64,000 bases of DNA from an uncultured Pseudomonadales bacterium. Its GTDB lineage: Bacteria > Pseudomonadota > Gammaproteobacteria > Pseudomonadales > Pseudohongiellaceae. The position numbers and the translations under genes were made by a program. The stretch lies in NCBI GenBank assembly GCA_943789335.1, contig CALSTS010000006.1, positions 62,001 through 126,000 of the forward strand. The letters run 5' to 3'. Positions within the stretch are counted from its first letter, which is position 1, and every line of letters begins with the position of its first letter. This document shows, one piece after another, positions 36,556 through 45,539 of this stretch. The notes beneath the pieces are model-generated. The model had not been told where the DNA came from. It saw only the letters and a list, made by a program, of their open reading frames with translations, and did no database searches.

Positions 36556-38013
36556 ATGATTCAATATGGGAAAAACCCGACTTCAGAAAAGAGTTCTGGG
36601 AAAATAGGTATTGGCGTTGATTATGGCACCAGCAATACAGCTGCTGCAGTCTTTGATGGCCAGTGGGTTTATCTGGTTAAACTTGGCGAGCATAACGATA
36701 TCATGCCCACTGCCGTCTATATTAATAGAGAGTTTAGTGCCAGCGTCGGGCAACAAGCAATAGCAGATTACATTGCTGGTAACCAGGGTAGAAAAGTTGA
36801 ACTAAGTGCCGAAGTGCTGGGTGAAGCGAGGACATCAACTGGGCAGATGGATCATGGTACGAACCTGCCAACCGAAGCTAATACTAACTTAGTCTATGGC
36901 CAGTCTTTTCAAGACTCGTCTATGCCTGGACGATTATTTCGCGGCGTTAAACGTTTATTGGGTAGTAAGAGCAATGAACGGATTATGGTTTTTGACCGTC
37001 CTTTCCGTCTGGTGGCGCTCATTACCCCTGTTTTATTACAGGTACATAAATGCTTAGTTGTTAAATTAAGTCAAATCGGCCTGTCTCTTAATGATAAGCA
37101 TCAAATTGATCATGCCTGTATAGGTCATCCAGTGAATTTTGAAGGTCAAGGAGAAGAACATAATCAACTCGCTTTGACTCGATTACAAGAAGCTTGCGGA
37201 CATGCAGGGATACACTCCAGAAATTTATTCGCTGAACCTAATGCCGCCGTGATGAGTTACCTAATGAACCGGGATGAGGTGAATGCGGAGGTGATACTGA
37301 CGATAGACTTTGGTGGTGGCACATTGGACTTATGTTTGCTCGCACAAAAAAATGGCGATTATGAAGTAATAGGAACACATGGAGTAGGGCTTGGCGGTGA
37401 TCATATTGATCAGACTTTGTTTAGATCTTTATTGTTTCCGCTTTTGGGAAAGGGGGAGCGCTGGCAGCGTGAAGTTGACGGACGACACGTTGATACACTA
37501 TTTCCCTTTGACGCAATTGAAGAGTTAATCATTAATTGGACAGTCAGTTACATGCTCAACCAAAATGAATATCTGACTCCCGTTAGAGACATGATGACAA
37601 AAGGTGGTGAGCTAACGACTAAGTTTGAACGGCTATATGACCTTATCACTCAGAATTATAGCTATCAGGTTTTCCAAAGGCTGAAAGAATGTAAAGAAAG
37701 GTTGTCTTCACAAGAAGAAGTCTTGCTGGATATTCCTGAAATTAATGTTTCTCTAGAGCTTAATCGTGAGCACTTTAATGAGCTTATTGCTAAACAACTT
37801 GCTCAGTTTACAACAGCAGTTTCTGATACCTTAGAAAAAGCTGGATTGACTGATAATGATGTTAATTTGGTGATTCGTACCGGAGGCTCATGCTTGATTC
37901 ATGCGGTGACGCAAATTTTGGAGCAACGTTTCCCAGGTAGAGTAGTTGAGCATGACCCATTTACCAGTGTTGCAGCAGGTTTGGCGATTGCAGATTATCA
38001 AATGCAAAATTAA
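36556..38013 (+). CDS. Hsp70-family protein (YegD-like), ATPase only
   Basis: A 485-residue protein with an actin/Hsp70 ATPase fold and little or no substrate-binding domain: IGVDYGTSNTAAAVFDG (phosphate 1), HACIGHPVNFEG, the lid/phosphate-2 LTIDFGGGTLDLCLL and IRTGGSCLIHAVTQIL (adenosine). This composition matches YegD-like proteins, of unknown role. No DnaJ or GrpE is next to it. ATG 36556 starts a run that ends 100 bases before a possible small membrane peptide gene. Confidence 0.88.
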   Translation: MIQYGKNPTSEKSSGKIGIGVDYGTSNTAAAVFDGQWVYLVKLGEHNDIMPTAVYINREFSASVGQQAIADYIAGNQGRKVELSAEVLGEARTSTGQMDHGTNLPTEANTNLVYGQSFQDSSMPGRLFRGVKRLLGSKSNERIMVFDRPFRLVALITPVLLQVHKCLVVKLSQIGLSLNDKHQIDHACIGHPVNFEGQGEEHNQLALTRLQEACGHAGIHSRNLFAEPNAAVMSYLMNRDEVNAEVILTIDFGGGTLDLCLLAQKNGDYEVIGTHGVGLGGDHIDQTLFRSLLFPLLGKGERWQREVDGRHVDTLFPFDAIEELIINWTVSYMLNQNEYLTPVRDMMTKGGELTTKFERLYDLITQNYSYQVFQRLKECKERLSSQEEVLLDIPEINVSLELNREHFNELIAKQLAQFTTAVSDTLEKAGLTDNDVNLVIRTGGSCLIHAVTQILEQRFPGRVVEHDPFTSVAAGLAIADYQMQN

Positions 38014-38115
38014 TTTCTGTAAATAAATTAAATAATTTTTATTATTTTCCAATCCAAGCATTGACCTCTTTATTTATTATCGCTGGTCCAATTCTTGGCT
38101 TTTTGTTACATAGCT

Positions 38116-38253
38116 ATGTGTGAATATTTCACTTTTAGTTTTAGCGCTTTGGTTTTACTGACGCTTATTTTCGCACTCATTGTTTTGGCAAAGCAGATTC
38201 AGATCAAGGAGAAAAATAAAAGTGTTGAACCTGGGAAGGTGCTATATGGATAA
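38116..38253 (+). CDS. Possible small membrane protein
   Basis: A 45-codon frame from ATG 38116 gives one strong membrane helix (SFSALVLLTLIFALIVLA) followed by a lysine-rich tail (KQIQIKEKNKSVEPGKV). There is no evident ribosome site. A hydrophobic frame in another register just upstream (TTG 38061 to TGA 38121) might belong to the same protein after a frame change. The imperfect palindrome GTGAATATTTCAC falls at its start. It may be a real two-helix small protein or just AT-rich coincidence. Confidence 0.25.
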   Translation: MCEYFTFSFSALVLLTLIFALIVLAKQIQIKEKNKSVEPGKVLYG

Positions 38254-38276
38254 TCAGACCGGCTATAAATCTCAAT

Positions 38277-38300
38277 AAAAAGGGGCTTCTAAGAAGCCCC
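38277..38300 (-). terminator. Terminator of the redoxin gene
   Basis: Read on the minus strand: GGGGCTTC stem, TTA loop, GAAGCCCC, then five T. It lies 58 bases past the redoxin stop. Confidence 0.88.
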
Positions 38301-38357
38301 TTAACTGGGAATTAAAATATTTGATATTATATTTCTTGTTAGAAATATACGCTGAAA

Positions 38358-38927
38358 TTACAGTTCAGCTGCCGCTTCAAGTACATAAGTTAAGTCTGGT
38401 CTGTCACGAAAACTTTCTTCAGCAAACTTCTTCAAAATTGTGCCATCAGGGCTTATTAACAGAATGCCAGGCTGCGGTATGCCATAGGCGAAACTATCTG
38501 GTTCAGGGTCTAGGTTTCTGATACCTAAGGCATTCACGTGTTTTATCGCTTCATCATGTAACATGGTAAAGCCTACATCAAAGTCTTCTTCAGCCAGCTT
38601 TAAAGTTTCTATTGAGTCATAGGTCATAGACGCGATATTAAACCCCAATGCTTCCATCTGGCTTTGAATGGCAGTGATATCGCCTAGCTGCGCCTTGCAG
38701 AATGGGCACCAACCGAATGATCGACTAAAAAACAGCATTAAGCCTTTTTCGCCAGTGAGGCTGTTAAGGTTTTGCACGTTGCCATTTTGATCAGGGGCAT
38801 CTAAAACAGGTAGCGTTGACCCTTCTGGGAAATCGGGTGCCCAGACAAAATCTTGTGCAACAGTTGGCTGCGTAAAAAACACAAGCAGGCTAATAAAAAG
38901 TAGAGTTATACGTTTAATCGGAGACAT
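38358..38927 (-). CDS. Secreted redoxin-domain (peroxiredoxin-like) protein
   Basis: A 189-residue protein with signal peptide (about residues 1-24, TVAQ cleavage) and an AhpC/TSA-redoxin fold. The active site is FSRSFGWCPFCKAQLGD (Cys74-Pro-Phe-Cys77), the thioredoxin-like CxxC in the place of the peroxidatic Cys. The C-terminal part IPQPGILLISPDGTILKKFAEE closes the fold. It could reduce disulfides or peroxides in the periplasm. Transcribed leftwards alone, ended by the terminator at 38277-38300. Confidence 0.9.
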   Translation of the reverse strand: MSPIKRITLLFISLLVFFTQPTVAQDFVWAPDFPEGSTLPVLDAPDQNGNVQNLNSLTGEKGLMLFFSRSFGWCPFCKAQLGDITAIQSQMEALGFNIASMTYDSIETLKLAEEDFDVGFTMLHDEAIKHVNALGIRNLDPEPDSFAYGIPQPGILLISPDGTILKKFAEESFRDRPDLTYVLEAAAEL

Positions 38928-39264
38928 TACTATTCCTCATTTAAAGTCTTATATTATTAATTTTTTTGCCAAGGTCTGAGAGACTACAGAGCTATAATTG
39001 TGAACAATACTTCAAATTTTAAGTGCTTTGATAATGACAGAATTGCTTTAGTTTTACTACTTTTTAGCAAGATTGGAGGTATTCGAGGTCTGACATATGG
39101 TCACAGTTCAATAGATATTTTTTAGTTATAATTTCTAAGTGGTTGATACAAAAATTTCATTTTTAATTTATAAATTGAAATAAGTTAGGTAAAGGGATTC
39201 ACTTGATAATTTAACTAAGAAGAAGTTTACTTAAGGCGACTTTTTCGTCAATAAATAAAAATAA
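38928..39264. other. AT-rich intergenic region
   Basis: About 340 bases between the divergent redoxin gene and the esterase gene. No small gene, terminator or regulatory palindrome is evident. A GGAG ribosome site at 39267-39270 lies at the right end, 9 bases before an ATC codon (see the esterase entry). Confidence 0.4.
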
Positions 39265-39318
39265 ACGGAGATCACAGCCATCAAAGATACAGATCCACAA
39301 ACACAAGCTCTTCTGGAT

Positions 39319-40239
39319 ATGGTAAACGCTGAAGGTAACCCACATTTATTCGAATTGTCTGTTGAAGACGCGCGTGTTGGGTTAAAACAGATGACTCTAC
39401 AAGTGGATATTGCCTTATGTGAAGTTCTTGAACGGCGCGAGCTATCTATTTCTGGGCCTGCTGGCGACATACCGATACGCATTTATTGGCCTGAAATAAC
39501 TGAGGCTGACAAAAGCTTGCCTATTTTATTGCTTTATCATGGTGGAGGCTTTGCTCTTGCAGACCTTGATACTCATGAGAATATGGCCAGGTATTACTGT
39601 AAACATGCCCAACTAATTGTGATAAATGTAGATTATAGGTTGTCTCCAGAAAATAAATTTCCGCTTGGCGTTGAAGATTGTTATGCCGCACTTTGTTGGG
39701 CCAGTGATAATGCTAAAGAATTAGGTGGCGATCTCATGCGCATTGCTGTGACAGGTGATAGTGCCGGTGGCAATCTCAGCGCTGTTGTTGCACAACTTGC
39801 TTTGTCTCGACAGGGGCCAAATGTTGCATATCAATTGTTGGCTTATCCGGTGGTAAGTATGGATATGGGTGCTGACTATGAGTCACGTAAAACCTTTGGT
39901 AAAGGTCAACACTTTCTGTCGATGATGGATCTGAATTGGCTTAGCGACATGTACTTTACAAATCCCGATAAAGAAAAAGACAGTGTTTTAGCTTCACCTA
40001 TATTGTGTGAAGATCTTAGTGGCTTGCCTCCGGCTTTGGTTATCACTGCTGGTCATGATCCCTTGCGGGATGAAGGTAAACACTATGCCGAAAGAATAGA
40101 AGCAGCTGGGATTGCTGTTGAATATGTATGCTTTGAATCAACCATACATGGATTTATGACTTTTGGCGGGGCAATAGATGTTGGAAAACAAGCACTTGAT
40201 TTTGCTGTGAAAAAGTTAAGAGAAAATCTAAGTGATTGA
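39319..40239 (+). CDS. HSL-family (hormone-sensitive-lipase-like) esterase
   Basis: A 306-residue alpha/beta hydrolase. It has the oxyanion motif LLYHGGGFALADLDTHE (HGGG at residues 74-77), VDYRLSPENKFP, nucleophile Ser148 in VTGDSAGGNLSA, and the acid and histidine in VITAGHDPLRDEGKHYA and ESTIHGFM. These are complete, so an active carboxylesterase is likely. Only ATG 39319 is a normal start, but the frame is open from 39265, and IKDTDPQTQALLD upstream of it looks like the usual family N-terminus. The expected start at 39280 is ATC, with GGAG 9 bases before it. Confidence 0.9.
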   Translation: MVNAEGNPHLFELSVEDARVGLKQMTLQVDIALCEVLERRELSISGPAGDIPIRIYWPEITEADKSLPILLLYHGGGFALADLDTHENMARYYCKHAQLIVINVDYRLSPENKFPLGVEDCYAALCWASDNAKELGGDLMRIAVTGDSAGGNLSAVVAQLALSRQGPNVAYQLLAYPVVSMDMGADYESRKTFGKGQHFLSMMDLNWLSDMYFTNPDKEKDSVLASPILCEDLSGLPPALVITAGHDPLRDEGKHYAERIEAAGIAVEYVCFESTIHGFMTFGGAIDVGKQALDFAVKKLRENLSD

Positions 40240-40292
40240 GAATAAGAACTTTTAGAAAAAATGATTAAACAATTACTTAATTTCTAAGAATA

Positions 40293-41348
40293 TTAATCTC
40301 GGCGATTAGTAACGGCTTCAGCAAGTGTATTTAAGAGGATGTCGGTGTCTTCCCAAGACATGCAGGCATCAGTAATGCTTTGACCATAAGTTAAGGCTTC
40401 CCCTGCAACGACTTTTTGATTGCCCGCGACTAAATGACTCTCAAGCATTACACCTTTAATGCTGGTCTCCCCATTTGCAACCTGTCCGGCAACATCCTGG
40501 CAAACAATAACTTGCCGATCTGGATCTTTACCTGAGTTAGCATGGCTACAATCGACAATGATGGCGGGGTTCAAACCAGACTTTTGCATTTTTTCTGCCG
40601 CAGATTTAATACTATCCGGGTCATAGTTTGTATGTTTGCCGCCACGAAGAATTAAGTGGCAATCTGGATTACCGCCAGTTTGAAAAATTGCTGAGTGGCC
40701 ACCTTTAGTGACAGATAAAAAATGATGAGGGTGTTGCGCAGAACCAATTGCATCAATGGCAATTTGTGTATTGCCGCTGGTGCCGTTTTTAAATCCAACT
40801 GGGCAAGATAAGCCAGAAGCTAGCTCTCGATGGCATTGTGATTCAGTAGTACGCGCACCAATTGCACCCCAGCTGATTAAGTCGGCCACGTACTGTGGAC
40901 TAATTAAATCCAGATATTCAGTGGCTGCTGGCATCCCCATGTTAGCTAGTTCAAGCAAGAGTTTTCTGGCTTTACGCAGGCCTTCATTAATCTGAAAACT
41001 GTTATCAAGATGAGGGTCATTGATGAGTCCTTTCCAGCCTACAGTAGTACGAGGTTTTTCAAAATAGACCCGCATAACCACCAATAGCCTATCGTTATAT
41101 TTTTGTAAGGGCTTCAATAAACGTTCTGCATAATCTATTGCAGCTTCCGGGTCATGAATTGAACAGGGTCCACTTATTACAATTAAGCGATCATCTTTGC
41201 CATGCAAGATATCCTGCATGGCACTGCGTGCTGTAGCAACTGTTTCTGAAGCTTTTTCAGATAATGGATATTCATTGGTGAGCTGCTCAGGAGAAAGCAG
41301 TTCTTTCATTGCGACAATGCGAAGATCATCAGTGGTTTGCATATTCAT
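40293..41348 (-). CDS. aroG: 3-deoxy-7-phosphoheptulonate synthase, class I
   Basis: A 351-residue DAHP synthase, the first step of the shikimate pathway (phosphoenolpyruvate plus erythrose 4-phosphate). Motifs: VISGPCSIHDPEAAIDYAERL, MRVYFEKPRTTVGWKGLINDPHLD, KNGTSGNTQIAIDAI, HLILRGGKHTNYD and VDCSHANSGKDPDRQ. It is the AroF/G/H class. The feedback class (Tyr, Phe or Trp) cannot be told. The gene sits 20 bases after ileS on the same strand, so it may be partly read from the same transcript. Confidence 0.95.
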   Translation of the reverse strand: MNMQTTDDLRIVAMKELLSPEQLTNEYPLSEKASETVATARSAMQDILHGKDDRLIVISGPCSIHDPEAAIDYAERLLKPLQKYNDRLLVVMRVYFEKPRTTVGWKGLINDPHLDNSFQINEGLRKARKLLLELANMGMPAATEYLDLISPQYVADLISWGAIGARTTESQCHRELASGLSCPVGFKNGTSGNTQIAIDAIGSAQHPHHFLSVTKGGHSAIFQTGGNPDCHLILRGGKHTNYDPDSIKSAAEKMQKSGLNPAIIVDCSHANSGKDPDRQVIVCQDVAGQVANGETSIKGVMLESHLVAGNQKVVAGEALTYGQSITDACMSWEDTDILLNTLAEAVTNRRD

Positions 41349-41368
41349 GTTAAGTCTCTTTTTTCAGC

Positions 41369-44300
41369 TTATTCAGCTTTCTCAATATCTATTGTGAGCA
41401 CACTTTTTTCATCAAGCTTAAATCGGTGTTGGCCAGCATTTTTATTAACGGTGAATTCAATGCATAGGGTTTCTTTGCCAATATATTCTTTATGGTTTTG
41501 TATTATTTTTAACAATTCATCTGAACCGAAATAATTTATTTTAATACGATCAGCGACATTAAAGTCCAAGTCCTTGCGGGTTTTTTGGATGCGATTAACA
41601 AGTTCTCTGGCTTGGCCTTCAGCGAGTAAGTCATCAGTTAACACTATATCGAGCTCTATTGTTATAAAGCGATCAGAAATTGCTTCAGTTCCTTCCTTGG
41701 CTTCACGAAAAATCAGGATATCTTCTGTAGAAAAAACTTCATTATCCAATGTTAAAGAGCCTGTATCTTGTAGGAGCTTAAGTTGTTGTACTGTTAGGTT
41801 TTCGATTAAATTTTTAAACGTTTTAAATTCTTTGCCAAAACGTTTGCCTAAGACCGGGGAGTTCGGTTTGGCATAGAGATTGATGAACTCATCTTCAGCA
41901 GTAGAGTAGTTTAGAGTTTTTACATTGAGTTCGGATTTTATATAAGTCTCTAATTTAGCTATTTCATCTAACATGCCTTGGTCTTCATGAATAATCGTGA
42001 GGCGGGCTAGAGGGATTTTAGTTTTAATTTTTACTTGTTCGCGTTTTTGTCGACCGAGCAAGATAATACTTTGCATACGAGCAACTGCCGCTTCTAGTGC
42101 TGGTTGGATATAAACTTCTTCAGCTTCTGGATAAGGGCATAAATGTACAGATTGTTTACGCTGATCTCCAGCTGGAGAAAAAATCTTTAGTTCCTGATAA
42201 ATATGCTCTGATAAAAACGGTGCAAAAGGCGCTAGACTGATATTGAGTTCATTTAAGACAAGATAAAGCGTATTGAATGCGGCATCTTTATCAGTTGTCA
42301 TACCCTCAGCCCAAAATCTTGAACGATTTAGACGAATATACCAATTGGTCAGGTCTTCAATAAATTCAAATAATGCAGGGACGACGTTATAGAGCTTGTA
42401 TTCGGACATTTCTTGAGCAACATCTGCTTTAAGTGTCTGTAGTTTTGAAATAATCCATTGATCAACAATATTGTCAAAAGCGACGTTTTTAATATCTTTT
42501 GCTTGCCAATTATCGATGGCTGCATAGGTCTGCAAAAATTTGAAAGAGTTGTACCAAGGCAATAGTACCCGTCGCACCATTTCTTTCACGCCAATATCGG
42601 TAAACCGTTGCTCCTCAGCTTTAACCAATCCCGAATTAATTAAATACAAGCGCAAGGCATCTGCACCATACTCTTCCATTAACGCATCAGGGGCCGTGTA
42701 GTTTTGCAGGCGTTTTGACATTTTCTTGCCGTCTTCTGCCATGACGATGCCATTCACAATGACATTTTTGAATGACGGCTTGTCAAACAAGGCCGTACTA
42801 AGTACCAACAAGGTATAGAACCAACCACGGGTCTGGTCGAGACCTTCAGCAATATATTCTGCCGGGAAACCTGCTTCGAAAATTTCCTTATTTTCAAAGG
42901 GGTAATGTAGTTGTGCATAAGGCATAGAACCGGATTCGAACCAACAATCCAATACTTCTTCAACCCGACGATAGGTCCCTTCTTCACCATCAACAGTAAA
43001 TGTTAATTGGTCAACGTATTCACGGTGCAGGTCATCAACTGTGACACCAGTATATTCAGCTAATTCGGCAATAGAGCCAATACAGATGCGCTTATCACTG
43101 ACATCATTGATCCATACTGGTAGCGGTGTGCCCCAATATCGGTTGCGCGAAATACTCCAGTCTATGGCGTTGGCTAACCAATTGCCCATACGGCCGTTTT
43201 TGATATGTTCAGGCACCCAGTTAACCTGCTGGTTAGCAGCGCTAATCCGATCTCGAATGGATTCCACTCTTACATACCACGATGGAATAGTACGCTTGAT
43301 GATTGGGGTGTCTGAGCGTGGGCAGAAAGGATAGCTGTGATCAATGACTTCTTGAATATACAGTTTACCTTCTTCTTTTAAACGTCGAATGATTTCCTTG
43401 TCGGCGTCTTTAACATATTGCCCTTCATAGTCGCTGACTTCTGCCGTGAACCTGCCTTCAAAATCAATAGGGCAGACCAGTGCGGTTACCCCGTTGTGCT
43501 TCATTACTCTATAGTCGTCTTCACCAAAAGCAGGTGCCTGATGCACGATACCGGTGCCACTGTCGGTAGTGACATAGTCATCAGCATATATTTGGAAAGC
43601 ACCTTCGTTGCCTAATTCTGTAAAATAAGGGAATAAGGGTTCATAAAGTTTGCCGATTAAATCGCTGGCATTATGTTGGCTAACTACTTCCAGATTTTTA
43701 TGTTTGCCCAAGGCATCCAAACGCGCTTCAGCTAGATAAATTAAATCCCCACTGTCCTGATCCTTTACTTTTACATAAAAAATATTAGCGTTGACACAAA
43801 GAGCTAGGTTAGAGGGTAAGGTCCAAGGTGTAGTGGTCCATGCAGCCACAAAAGCATCCTCGTTCTGGAGTTTAAACAAAACAGTTACGGCTGGATCTTG
43901 AACATCCTGGTAATTAGAGCTTGCTTCAAAGTTCGACAGAACCGTTCCAAGGGCAGTCGAAAAAGGCACGACTTTGACACCTTGATAAATTAAATCCTTT
44001 TCCCAGAGTTGTTTGATCACCCACCAGACGGATTCCATAAACCATGGGTCCATAGTTTTATAGTCATTTTCAAAATCGACCCAACGCCCGATACGGGTAA
44101 TGGTTTTTTCCCATTCAGCTGAATAACGCTGAACAATGCCACGGCACTCGTCGTTGTAGCCTTTAATGCCAAGTTTCTCGACAGCTTGTTGGGAAGACAT
44201 GCCTAAACTTTTATCTATTTCATGCTCAATTGGCAGGCCATGGCAATCCCAGCCAAATCGGCGTTGCACGTAATAGCCTTTCATAGTGTAGTAACGAGGA

Positions 44301-44512
44301 ATGATGTCTTTTAAAGTGGAAGCAACAAGATGTCCATGATGAGGCATTCCCGTCGCAAAGGGAGGTCCGTCATAAAAGATATAGGGTTTGCAATCTTCAG
44401 TTTGCGTAAGAGACTTCTGAAAAATATTGTTACTTTTCCAGAAATCTAATACTTGGTGTTCCGTTGCAACAAATGAAAAAGGTTCATTTGGTATTTTATT
44501 TTCGCTAGTCAC
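41369..44512 (-). CDS. ileS: Isoleucine--tRNA ligase, type-2-like
   Basis: A 1047-residue class I synthetase. The HIGH signature is HHGH at residues 58-61 in GMPHHGHLVASTLKDIIPRY, GWDCHGLPIEHEIDKSLGM follows, and KMSKR is in DGKKMSKRLQNY. CP1 editing residues lie in WTTTPWTLPSNLALCV. The N-terminus (FVATEHQVLDFWKSNNIFQKS) and the C-terminus without the Cys-rich zinc finger of ordinary bacterial IleRS fit the eukaryote-like type 2 enzyme known from chlamydiae, bacteroidetes and mupirocin producers. It charges tRNA-Ile with isoleucine. A terminator-like hairpin lies about 40 bases before its start. Confidence 0.93.
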   Translation of the reverse strand: MTSENKIPNEPFSFVATEHQVLDFWKSNNIFQKSLTQTEDCKPYIFYDGPPFATGMPHHGHLVASTLKDIIPRYYTMKGYYVQRRFGWDCHGLPIEHEIDKSLGMSSQQAVEKLGIKGYNDECRGIVQRYSAEWEKTITRIGRWVDFENDYKTMDPWFMESVWWVIKQLWEKDLIYQGVKVVPFSTALGTVLSNFEASSNYQDVQDPAVTVLFKLQNEDAFVAAWTTTPWTLPSNLALCVNANIFYVKVKDQDSGDLIYLAEARLDALGKHKNLEVVSQHNASDLIGKLYEPLFPYFTELGNEGAFQIYADDYVTTDSGTGIVHQAPAFGEDDYRVMKHNGVTALVCPIDFEGRFTAEVSDYEGQYVKDADKEIIRRLKEEGKLYIQEVIDHSYPFCPRSDTPIIKRTIPSWYVRVESIRDRISAANQQVNWVPEHIKNGRMGNWLANAIDWSISRNRYWGTPLPVWINDVSDKRICIGSIAELAEYTGVTVDDLHREYVDQLTFTVDGEEGTYRRVEEVLDCWFESGSMPYAQLHYPFENKEIFEAGFPAEYIAEGLDQTRGWFYTLLVLSTALFDKPSFKNVIVNGIVMAEDGKKMSKRLQNYTAPDALMEEYGADALRLYLINSGLVKAEEQRFTDIGVKEMVRRVLLPWYNSFKFLQTYAAIDNWQAKDIKNVAFDNIVDQWIISKLQTLKADVAQEMSEYKLYNVVPALFEFIEDLTNWYIRLNRSRFWAEGMTTDKDAAFNTLYLVLNELNISLAPFAPFLSEHIYQELKIFSPAGDQRKQSVHLCPYPEAEEVYIQPALEAAVARMQSIILLGRQKREQVKIKTKIPLARLTIIHEDQGMLDEIAKLETYIKSELNVKTLNYSTAEDEFINLYAKPNSPVLGKRFGKEFKTFKNLIENLTVQQLKLLQDTGSLTLDNEVFSTEDILIFREAKEGTEAISDRFITIELDIVLTDDLLAEGQARELVNRIQKTRKDLDFNVADRIKINYFGSDELLKIIQNHKEYIGKETLCIEFTVNKNAGQHRFKLDEKSVLTIDIEKAE

Positions 44513-44554
44513 ACTTAAAGTTCTCAGTTTAATTATTTCTTAATGTTCAAAAAC

Positions 44555-44584
44555 AAAAAAACCCGCTTGGAAGCGGGTTTTTTT
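44555..44584. terminator. Terminator-like hairpin about 40 bases upstream of ileS
   Basis: A7, CCCGCTT, loop GG, AAGCGGG, T7. On the minus strand it can end the transcript of the secreted protein gene 44814-45236, or act in the leader of ileS. The region 44585-44813 holds no recognised gene. Confidence 0.8.
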
Positions 44585-44813
44585 AATCTCATTTTTCAAA
44601 TAGTACGGACTAATTCAACCCACTTTTCAGTGCTGAATAAAAAATATAACTCGTGTATATATAGCCGTCATACTCATAGATCAGAAGCATAGCTGCTTAT
44701 AGCTGGAAGAGCAAGCAACAAGGCTTACCTGCTGTAGTTCAGTATGGCTATGTAACTGGGCAAAACTTCTAATAAGAGAGCTTTGAATTCAATAGAAGAA
44801 TTATAACTAAAAT

Positions 44814-45236
44814 TTATTGAATAGAAACTGGGATCAGAATTGAATCAACGCTTGAGCCGTTAGTAACCACAACATTGAGTTCCCATTCACCCGCTTGATG
44901 AAAATACATATTATCTACCTGGTAGGCGCCCCTGCCTAAGTGACTGCTGATAAATGTCATTCTCGATAAGGTTTCCCGTGAATCAGGATGATAGCCATGT
45001 ATCTCAATAACGGCATTTTCTATAGGGCGACGACTGCCGTCGAGTATAAAGAGCATCCATTGATGAGGTGTTTCAACTGGAATAGGGAAATATTGAGTCG
45101 AATAACTTAATCGATATGAGCCTCCACCTGATAACCAAACTCCTGGAGCTGCCTCTTCTTGGGCTGTAACAGAAAAGCTAAAAAATGTTGTTGCAAGAAA
45201 AGCGACTTGTAATAATTTATAAAGAGTTAATTTCAT
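44814..45236 (-). CDS. Small secreted FixH/YtkA-like protein
   Basis: A 140-residue exported protein with signal MKLTLYKLLQVAFLATTFFS (mature from QEEAAP). The mature part is a beta-sandwich-like domain: LSGGGSYRLSYSTQYFPIP, PHQWMLFILDGSRRPIENAVIEIHGYHPDS, GRGAYQVDNMYFHQAGEWELNVVV. This matches YtkA/FixH-like carriers (immunoglobulin-like, often near copper or thiol proteins), though the match is by general pattern. The His/Met pattern might bind metal. It is in line with ileS downstream but separated by a terminator. Confidence 0.7.
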   Translation of the reverse strand: MKLTLYKLLQVAFLATTFFSFSVTAQEEAAPGVWLSGGGSYRLSYSTQYFPIPVETPHQWMLFILDGSRRPIENAVIEIHGYHPDSRETLSRMTFISSHLGRGAYQVDNMYFHQAGEWELNVVVTNGSSVDSILIPVSIQ

Positions 45237-45539
45237 TTCTATTCCCTTGTTAATCTAGAAGGGGAGAATAATGGCTTGTGAGATAATGTCAAATATGTTT
45301 TCTTTGGCATATACCCCCAACTTGTGTAAATCCTTATTTTTAACAATGATTGAGGTCAAGCTTCGGGGTGGTTAGAAAGTCAAAAGCCTTTTATACTGGT
45401 TGGGATTGTAACGGCTTCATATGGGAGTTTATGTCGGCCTGTTGCTGAGTTGTATCCCTGATTAGGTTTTAAAATCGATTTTTTTAGAACAATCGATATT
45501 TTACTATATATTAGGGAATTGTAACTAGGAAGAGTTTGT
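45237..45539. other. Intergenic region without a recognised gene
   Basis: About 300 bases between the divergent secreted-protein gene and the small Cys/His gene. T-rich runs occur, for example at 45479-45485, but there is no stem-loop of note. AGGAAGA near 45527 is the ribosome site of the gene that follows. Confidence 0.4.

Noticed and set aside
42895..42960. GGTTCGAA-like T-loop sequence suggesting a tRNA
   Set aside because: It lies inside the ileS coding region and no cloverleaf can be drawn; no tRNA gene was found in the window.
44540..44592. A short leader peptide overlapping the terminator before ileS
   Set aside because: The frame does not contain a run of Ile codons and has no clear ribosome site, so classical attenuation by an Ile leader is not supported.
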